Made by a program: the position numbers and the translations under genes. A stretch of DNA of 15,249 bases, taken from contig PKWK01000249.1 in assembly GCA_003133205.1 (NCBI GenBank), forward strand, positions 1-15,249, written 5' to 3'. The notes beneath the pieces were generated by a model. The model worked only from the letters and a program-made list of their open reading frames with translations. It made no database searches and was not told where the DNA came from. Positions 7,011 through 11,982 of the stretch are shown one piece after another. Origin of the DNA: Granulicella sp. (lineage in GTDB: Bacteria > Acidobacteriota > Terriglobia > Terriglobales > Acidobacteriaceae). How positions within the stretch are numbered: the stretch's first letter is position 1; each line of letters begins with the position of its first letter.

Positions 7011-7050
7011 AAGTCCGGCCAGTGGGATCAGGGGCTTAGCCCCCGAGCAC

Positions 7051-7304
7051 TTCTTCGACCTCATCTCCGCTGTTAACCGCATCCACCCCCAGCCCCAGAA
7101 AGGATTCAGTCGATATCCTCGTAATCGATCACACGGAGAAATTTCCAACCCATAACTAGGCCGGTCGTGCTCCTCATGTGATGAAGTTTCCGATAACCCC
7201 TGCCAGCTCAACCGGTCGATGCAAGAGTCATCAATAGCGAATCTACACAAAAATGCCAACAAGGCGATCGTGGGAAATCGGTTCCTGCATCGCGGCAACG
7301 AAGT
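7051..7304. other. intergenic DNA with no recognisable feature
   Basis: This stretch between the repeat cluster and the TPR gene stop shows no open frame I can support on either strand. A 132-codon minus-strand frame at 6900-7298 runs through the palindromic repeats, and its C-terminal part is simply translated repeat, so it was not called. The DNA is less GC-biased than the gene-dense parts of the window. Confidence 0.5.
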
Positions 7305-8795
7305 CTACTTCTGGGCCGACAGTTGGGCAGCATGCGCGGCGCCCTGCAGGGCCCCGCGTCGCCCGGGGGCATTTGCGAGCGCGGTCTGAAATTCTTTCAG
7401 CGCCAGGCCTGGGTGATTCTGCTCCAGAAGCAAGGACCCGAGTTGCTCGCGGGCGGGAACAATTGGCCCCGGTGTCACCGGAAGTTTCTCGATTGCGTCC
7501 TCCTCATCGGCTGACTCGCGCATCAAAACCGCGGCTTCATCCGGTCTCCGGTCCGCCTGGGCCGACCAGGCCATGACTTCGCGCATCAAAATTCCCACCT
7601 GGGTAGCCCAATAGCTGTTGCCTGACGTGCGAAGCTGCTCTCCGATTTGCCGCAATCTATCGACCTCCGCGCGTGCCTCGGCAACGCGTCCGCTCCGGGC
7701 AAGTCCCAGGCCCCGAGCCCAGACCGCAATTGCGACAACATGAGGCGGGGCTCCGGCGGGAGGAACGGTGCCAGCAGCCTCGGTCCATTGACCCTGCTCA
7801 ACCTCGTAGCGAATCGGCATCGCGGTAGAGGCGTAGGCAATTATGAAATTGCCTTTGTTCAGTTTCGGCATGTTGTTAAGTTGCTGAATGACCTGAGCCG
7901 CCTCCTTGTCGCGTCCAGTCTGCAGATACGCATAGACCAGATAATCCATGGCGTGCAGCTCATCTCCCGTATCGCCCTGCTGGTGTGCCGCTTCCTTTGA
8001 TGCGAGGTTTGAAGCGATGGAGTCTTCCCATAGGCCGAGTCGCGTGAATATATGCGATGGCATGTGCAATGCGTGCGGCGCTGAGGGTGCAACCTCAGAA
8101 TAGGCTCTTGCCGCTCGGAGGCCCTTTGGCGCGAGTTCGGCATTGTCGTAGGCATGGATGAGGTAATGAGGGATTCCCGGGTGCTCCGGGTAGGTGCGGC
8201 CAAGCGGCTCAAGCAGATCTGCCGCCTGTTTCTGCCTCGCATGCGTCTTGTCGGCAGGAGAGGCGTTCGCCAGGAGTGCAAGTGCGTAAAACACCTGTGC
8301 TTCGACATCCTTCCTGTTCTCTGAAGCGAGACCGCTCAGCGCGTGCTCGTAGTTCAACGCCCGTGTGCTGTACGGAACGGTGGCAGCGTCCCGATAGATG
8401 AGGTCCAGCGCCTGGATGAACCGGCGCTCGCGTTCGGAGCCGGTTCCGATCTGCTGCGCCCGCTGGATTTCCTTTTGCGCAATCGAGATTGTGGCGGACT
8501 CGATGGGTGGCTCCCAAAGCTGGTGAAAGTACGTCATGGCCATTCCCCAATATGCCATCGCGCACTGCGGATCCTGTTCCGCCACGCCGTGAAATGCATG
8601 TTCCGCGGCGGTGTAAGCGAAGGAGTGAAGCAGAGCCACGCCTCTGTCGAACTGCTCCTGAACGGCCGGTATGCAAGAAACCGGAAACGATACCTTTCCC
8701 AGTTTCTCAGGTGCTGGGTGGTTGTGTGTTTCTTGTGCTCCCGAGAGAGGAAAGATGACCAACAAGATTAGCAATACTCGCCAAAGACCGGGCAT
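7305..8795 (-). CDS. secreted tetratricopeptide-repeat protein
   Basis: A 496 aa protein with a likely Sec signal peptide (residues 1-20, cleavage near SGA-QE), placing it in the periplasm or outside. After a short His/Pro linker, residues about 45-430 form helix pairs with TPR character. Examples are FDRGVALLHSFAYTAAEHAF, then DPQCAMAYWGMAM (the DPxxAxAYWG pattern), HARQKQAADLLEPLGRTYP and the conserved-looking HALHMPSHIFTRLGLWEDSI. It ends with a further TPR-like pair (ALKEFQTALANAPGRRGAL). TPR arrays bind peptides or proteins; no catalytic motif is visible and no partner is known. The start is supported by GGGGGGAA about 6 nt before the ATG. Its codon use is clearly more relaxed (TTG, CTA, GTA, TCT codons) than the C-ended usage of its neighbours. 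With repeat-rich DNA on one side and AT-rich DNA on the other, it may be a later arrival. Confidence 0.85.
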   Translation of the reverse strand: MPGLWRVLLILLVIFPLSGAQETHNHPAPEKLGKVSFPVSCIPAVQEQFDRGVALLHSFAYTAAEHAFHGVAEQDPQCAMAYWGMAMTYFHQLWEPPIESATISIAQKEIQRAQQIGTGSERERRFIQALDLIYRDAATVPYSTRALNYEHALSGLASENRKDVEAQVFYALALLANASPADKTHARQKQAADLLEPLGRTYPEHPGIPHYLIHAYDNAELAPKGLRAARAYSEVAPSAPHALHMPSHIFTRLGLWEDSIASNLASKEAAHQQGDTGDELHAMDYLVYAYLQTGRDKEAAQVIQQLNNMPKLNKGNFIIAYASTAMPIRYEVEQGQWTEAAGTVPPAGAPPHVVAIAVWARGLGLARSGRVAEARAEVDRLRQIGEQLRTSGNSYWATQVGILMREVMAWSAQADRRPDEAAVLMRESADEEDAIEKLPVTPGPIVPAREQLGSLLLEQNHPGLALKEFQTALANAPGRRGALQGAAHAAQLSAQK

Positions 8796-9209
8796 TTAGC
8801 TTCCCCCCTGGGCGGGTGCGTGTCGAGACTTCCGAATTTTACGCTGAATCCGCCGGCAATGCGGAAATGATCGAAACGGCCGTATGAGCGGGCTTGCAGG
8901 ACTTTCGCCAAGTTTGTGTACCTTTCGTACTCTCCCGCCAGCTGTTGCGAAAATCGCCATTTCGCCAACTGCCCGTGAAGTCGGGTTTGCGGCAACTTCA
9001 AATGCTGCGAGTCACTGCCGTTCGACTCGCACACCCGCCCGACCGCAGCCCGCAACCCCCTTTTCCACCGACAATTCCTTGACACGCCTGATAAAATCAG
9101 AGAAGGAATACAGGAGCGCGACCTCGTGCCTGGCCCTGTACTCCCATTCGGAAAATGCCGTGGGTGCGGCCATAAATACTTGATTCCAGATATACTTGCT
9201 AAATAACAT
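8796..9209 (-). pseudogene. possible frameshifted remnant of an outer-membrane barrel gene
   Basis: Two short minus-strand frames follow each other. The upstream frame (to 9012) reads YRARHEVALLYSFSDFIRRV. The downstream frame (9085 onward) ends YGRFDHFRIAGGFSVKFG, alternating aromatic and small residues as in the terminal beta-strands of outer-membrane barrels. Neither has a good start or Shine-Dalgarno, and they are in different frames, so a decayed gene end is possible. The resemblance is generic and could be chance. If it is not a remnant, this is about 400 bp of unassigned DNA upstream of the TPR gene, probably with its promoter. Confidence 0.22.
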
Positions 9210-9270
9210 CCATGTTATGAATATTTTACCGACGACGCCGCACGTAACCCTTTGTTATTGAATATTTTAC
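9203..9270. promoter_or_regulatory. AT-rich regulatory patch: palindrome and repeated GTTATTGAATATTTTAC
   Basis: In otherwise GC-rich DNA upstream of the lactamase gene lie a perfect palindrome ATAACAT-CC-ATGTTAT (9203-9218) and a 12-bp direct repeat TGAATATTTTAC at 9218-9229 and 9259-9270. The repeat extends leftward to GTTAT(T)GAATATTTTAC. The two copies are 41 bp apart, close to four helical turns. This suits a regulator-binding or promoter region for the lactamase gene. No convincing -35/-10 pair with 16-18 bp spacing was found. Confidence 0.45.
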
Positions 9271-9277
9271 GTATTTA

Positions 9278-9292
9278 GGGGGGGGGAGGGGG
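9278..9292. repeat. poly-G tract (G9-A-G5)
   Basis: Nine consecutive G, one A and five G lie about 35-48 nt upstream of the lactamase ATG, within its probable leader. A run of this length is prone to slippage and could form G-rich secondary structure. It lies between the AT-rich patch and the Shine-Dalgarno, where length changes could alter expression. Confidence 0.9.
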
Positions 9293-9325
9293 TACCACCC
9301 ACCAACCCCAGGGGAGCCACACAGA

Positions 9326-10216
9326 ATGACCATCCGAATCCCGAGCCTATGCGCCGCCCTGGCCCTGCTCCTGTTCGCCCCGCTCACCCGCGCCCAATCC
9401 TACGGCCCCGAGCACCCCGAATGGACGACTCCCATCGCTCCCTTCCGCATCGCCGACAACCTGTTCTACGTCGGCAGCAAAGACCTCGCCTCCTACCTCA
9501 TCGTCACCCCGCAGGGCGACATCCTCATCAACTCCAGCCTGAAATCCTCCCCACCGCTGATCGAGAAGAGCATAGCCCAGCTAGGCTTCCACCTCGCCGA
9601 CGTCAAGATCCTCCTCATCAGCCACGCCCACTTCGACCACGACGCAGGCTCAGCCGAACTCCTGCGCATCACCCACGCAAAGTACATGGTGATGGACGCC
9701 GACGTCCCGGTCGTCGAAAGCGGCGGCGCCAAAGACTTCGCCTACCCCGCTGACCGTTACCCTCCCACCAAAGTCGACCGCATCCTCCACGACGGCGACG
9801 AAGTCCGCCTCGGCAACGCCGTCCTGGTCGCGCACAAGACTCCCGGCCACACCCGCGGCTGCACCACCTGGACCATGCGCGCAATCTCCGGTGGAAAGCC
9901 ACGCGACGTCGTCATCGTAGGAAGCTGGAACGTCAACGCCGGATTCCGCCTGGCCGACCACCCCGGCCACCCGGCCTCCTACCCCGGCATCGCCGCCGAC
10001 TATCAGCACGCCTTCGCAGTCCTCGCCAAACTGCCCTGCGACATCTTCCTCGGAGCCCACGGCGCCTACTTCGACATGCTCGCCAAGCTCGATCGCGCCA
10101 AATCAGGAGCCGGCGAAAGCGTCTGGATCGATCCCGACGGCTACCACGCCGCCGTCGCCGAACGTGAACAAGCCTTCCAACGCGAACTCAAACGCCAGCA
10201 GGACGCGCGCCAGTGA
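9326..10216 (+). CDS. subclass B3 metallo-beta-lactamase
   Basis: Secreted or periplasmic zinc hydrolase of the MBL fold that probably opens the beta-lactam ring. A signal peptide (1-23, ending TRA-QS) is followed by the B3-typical EHPEWTTPIAPFRIADNLFYVG start. Zinc ligands are complete: His100, His102, Asp104 and His105 in SHAHFDHDAG, His175 in KTPGHTRGCTTW, and His245 in LGAHGAYFD. HAHFDHDAG, GHTxGCTTW and the absence of the B1 Cys ligand define B3. At the position of the usual D-S-L segment it has GSWNVNAGFRL, a variant seen in some environmental B3 enzymes (recollection). At 296 aa it has the normal family length. GGGGAG lies 9 nt before the ATG. It converges on the SIMPL gene with a gap of only 14 bp and no terminator in between. 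Activity on beta-lactams is inferred; some B3-like proteins have other substrates. Confidence 0.92.
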   Translation: MTIRIPSLCAALALLLFAPLTRAQSYGPEHPEWTTPIAPFRIADNLFYVGSKDLASYLIVTPQGDILINSSLKSSPPLIEKSIAQLGFHLADVKILLISHAHFDHDAGSAELLRITHAKYMVMDADVPVVESGGAKDFAYPADRYPPTKVDRILHDGDEVRLGNAVLVAHKTPGHTRGCTTWTMRAISGGKPRDVVIVGSWNVNAGFRLADHPGHPASYPGIAADYQHAFAVLAKLPCDIFLGAHGAYFDMLAKLDRAKSGAGESVWIDPDGYHAAVAEREQAFQRELKRQQDARQ

Positions 10217-10230
10217 TTGCCCGTCTCCAA

Positions 10231-10974
10231 CTACTCAATCGCGAACACCGCGTAAACGGTCGCGGTCTTCTCAATCTGCCGCGCGTTGATCGCCAGCGGC
10301 GGCGGCGCAGCGGGTGCAGCAGCCATCGCCATCGCCTTCATCACTGGCCTCACCGGCGCTGCCTGCGTCTCGTTGCTCGCAAAGATCAGCACGCCGAGCT
10401 TCACATTCAGCCCCTTCGCCATCTCCTCCGCGACCGTTCTCGCACGCTGCAACGCCTTCCCCGCAGCCTGCGCCTGGGGAGCATTCTCGTCCTTCAGGCT
10501 CCAGTCGATCGCGCCGCTCTGGTTCGCCCCTGCCTTCACCGCAATATCCAGAATCCGCGCCGCGTCCGCAGCGTTCGTGCGCACCGTCCAACTCTGCGAC
10601 AGTATCCACTTCCGCTTCGCCTTCTCCGCGTCCGAAAGCTGGTTGAGCTGATACGCCTGAACCTCCGCGAGATTCTGGTTCTCGCTCTCGATCGCATCCG
10701 AGGGGACGCTTGCCGCCTTCAGCGCTCCAACAATCGCGTTCGACACCTGCGACCCAGCCGCATACGCCGAATCGTGGTCAACGCCATACACCACGAATCC
10801 GACATGCACCGTCGCCACATCCGCCATCGCAATCACGCTGTCCGTCGCCGTAATCGCAATCGTCCGGTTTTCCTTGCTCATCGTGATGCCCTGGCCCGGC
10901 ATCTGCGCGGCACCGTTCGCACCTGCCACACCGAACCCCACAAGACAAGCCACTACAACCCGCAGCATCTTCAT
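10231..10974 (-). CDS. secreted SIMPL-domain (DUF541) protein
   Basis: A 247 aa protein with a signal peptide (about 1-23, ending GAA-QM), then a SIMPL/DUF541 domain over the rest. ITATDSVIAMADVATVHVGFVVYG opens it, followed by AYAAGSQVSNAIVGALKAASVPSDAIES with the alternating pattern of the family. KALQRARTVAEEMAKGLNVKLG and a closing beta-strand (EKTATVYAVFAIE) complete it. Family members include E. coli YggE, linked to oxidative-stress protection; the biochemical role is unknown. A Met/Ala/Pro-rich loop (about 212-225) is a local oddity. The ATG overlaps the stop of the upstream small gene as ATGA (10971-10974), indicating translational coupling. Confidence 0.88.
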   Translation of the reverse strand: MKMLRVVVACLVGFGVAGANGAAQMPGQGITMSKENRTIAITATDSVIAMADVATVHVGFVVYGVDHDSAYAAGSQVSNAIVGALKAASVPSDAIESENQNLAEVQAYQLNQLSDAEKAKRKWILSQSWTVRTNAADAARILDIAVKAGANQSGAIDWSLKDENAPQAQAAGKALQRARTVAEEMAKGLNVKLGVLIFASNETQAAPVRPVMKAMAMAAAPAAPPPLAINARQIEKTATVYAVFAIE

Positions 10975-11159
10975 ACTTCGTCTCCTTCAGAACCACTACT
11001 CAGCAAATCCGCCAGCGTCTTCTTATATTTCGGCTTCGCTGCGGCCTTCTGTTTCGGGTCCGGAATCACCCGTTCCGGCGGCACCGGCCCCACCCGGTCC
11101 CGCGCATTCTCCTTCACCGCCTTCACCACCGAAAAAACCCGCTTCTTCGCCTTGCCCAT
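10971..11159 (-). CDS. small basic conserved protein, unknown function
   Basis: A 62 aa lysine/arginine-rich protein beginning MGKAKKRVFSVVKAVKENAR, with a proline-rich middle and ending KKTLADLLSSGSEGDEV. I chose the ATG at 11159 over a GTG two codons upstream because GAGG lies exactly 7 nt before it. Coupling to the SIMPL gene by ATGA overlap supports real translation. I believe similar short proteins occur in other acidobacteria but cannot search. No domain is recognisable. The charge pattern (basic N-terminus, acidic end) might suit nucleic-acid or protein binding, which is speculation. Confidence 0.72.
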   Translation of the reverse strand: MGKAKKRVFSVVKAVKENARDRVGPVPPERVIPDPKQKAAAKPKYKKTLADLLSSGSEGDEV

Positions 11160-11284
11160 CCACACACCTCGCCGTCTGCAATTGCTGCGACGCAGACCCG
11201 ATTATGCAATACTTTTCAACGCAGTAGTTTGGCCCGGATTCGCGTGCCGAAACCACAACGCACCGACTCCAGGAGGGGATCAGC

Positions 11285-11557
11285 ATGGAAGAACGAGACT
11301 TTTTCGACGAAAAGCCCGAGCAGCGAACTCACACCATGACCTGCCCGCACTGCGGCCAGCCCGGCGAATACCAGATCGGATGGCTCGTCCGTAGAAAGAA
11401 GGCGCAGATCCCACGCGGCGCCGACGAGCGCGATCGCGCCCGCTTCGCCAAAGCCCAAAGCTACATGGTCCGCACCGACGACCTCGTCGGCTGCAAGAAC
11501 ATCCGCTGCCGCAAGCGCTTCGACGTAGCCGGAATCCAATCCGTCGCCTTCATCTAA
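11285..11557 (+). CDS. small four-cysteine (zinc-ribbon-like) protein
   Basis: A 90 aa protein with CPHC (Cys20, Cys23) and a second pair C-x4-C (Cys70, Cys75) about 46 residues later, a spacing compatible with one zinc ribbon. The centre (WLVRRKKAQIPRGADERDRARFAKAQSYM) is charged and probably helical. AGGAGGGG lies about 6 nt before the ATG, an excellent ribosome site. No enzyme motif is visible; a zinc-binding regulator or structural protein is possible. It is divergent from the small basic gene across a 125 bp gap that probably holds promoters for both. A GGTGCCCCA hairpin with a TTTT follows its stop. Confidence 0.78.
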   Translation: MEERDFFDEKPEQRTHTMTCPHCGQPGEYQIGWLVRRKKAQIPRGADERDRARFAKAQSYMVRTDDLVGCKNIRCRKRFDVAGIQSVAFI

Positions 11558-11567
11558 CCTCCAGACT

Positions 11568-11603
11568 GGGTGCCCCACATCTCGCGTCTGAGATGTGGGT
11601 TTT
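11568..11603 (+). terminator. GGTGCCCCACATCTC hairpin repeat, copy 2, terminator-like
   Basis: A 10-bp perfect stem CCCACATCTC / GAGATGTGGG (11574-11583, 11590-11599) with a 6 nt loop is followed directly by TTTT on the plus strand, 16 nt after the stop of the four-cysteine gene. Stem and 5' flank are identical to the copy near 6771, so a dispersed repeat may here serve as a rho-independent terminator. The U-run is short, so efficiency is doubtful. Confidence 0.6.
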
Positions 11604-11670
11604 CCTGCCACCGTCGCACCAGTTTGTGATTTAATACCTCCAGCAGCTAACCGCAGGAGACGACACCGCA

Positions 11671-11955
11671 ATGGCCAACATGCTCATCCCCGCCGAGGAA
11701 CGAAACCTCACCCCTGAGGAAGTCGAAGCCCTCGATCGCCGCCGCCGCCGTGGCCAACTCTTCCTCGTGCTCTGCTTCCAGTGCCTCATCGTCGGCACGC
11801 TCGTCACCCTCTGGGCCGGCCAGGACCTCACCTATTCGCCCGGCTTCGCCCACCCAATGTTCTACTGGGACGCCATCCTCTTCACCCTCGCCGCCATCTT
11901 CGGCGTAGCCGGCGTCCGCCTCCGCCGCGGCTCCAACGAATTCATCAGCTACTAA
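11671..11955 (+). CDS. small two-helix membrane protein, unknown function
   Basis: A 94 aa protein with a soluble acidic N-terminus (NLTPEEVEALD), an arginine run (RRRRR, 23-27), a first membrane helix (about 28-48) and a short external loop. A second helix (about 64-83) follows, then a basic tail (RLRRG). By the positive-inside rule both ends face the cytoplasm. GGAG about 10 nt before the ATG is a usable ribosome site. It ends 27 bp before the Fe-S oxidoreductase start, so the two are probably co-transcribed, and it could be an accessory of that membrane complex. I do not recognise a named family. Confidence 0.75.
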   Translation: MANMLIPAEERNLTPEEVEALDRRRRRGQLFLVLCFQCLIVGTLVTLWAGQDLTYSPGFAHPMFYWDAILFTLAAIFGVAGVRLRRGSNEFISY

Positions 11956-11957
11956 CC

Positions 11958-11972
11958 TACCGCATAGCGGTA
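11958..11972. promoter_or_regulatory. TACCGC-ATA-GCGGTA inverted repeat before the GTG start
   Basis: A perfect 6-bp inverted repeat with a 3 nt centre occupies most of the 27 bp gap before the Fe-S oxidoreductase, ending 10 nt before its GTG. It sits where a Shine-Dalgarno would be expected, and none is seen. It could be an operator half-pair or an mRNA hairpin at the initiation site. Confidence 0.4.
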
Positions 11973-11982
11973 TCATCCCTGT

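Noticed and set aside
6900..7298. A 132-codon minus-strand open frame
   Set aside because: It runs through palindromic repeat DNA, has no domain and no clear ribosome site; its C-terminal part is translated repeat.
9078..9095. TTGACA followed by GATAAAAT as a plus-strand promoter
   Set aside because: Only about 5-6 bp separate the two boxes, far from the 16-18 bp needed.
8884..9183. A 99-codon plus-strand open frame upstream of the lactamase
   Set aside because: No Shine-Dalgarno, Ser/Ala/Thr-rich low-information sequence and no family resemblance; it overlaps the possible remnant on the other strand.
11160..11284. Specific divergent promoter boxes in the gap between the two small genes
   Set aside because: TTGCTG and TATGCA are only 15 bp apart and TTGAAA to TAAT only 9 bp. 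Promoters are likely here, but I cannot place them.
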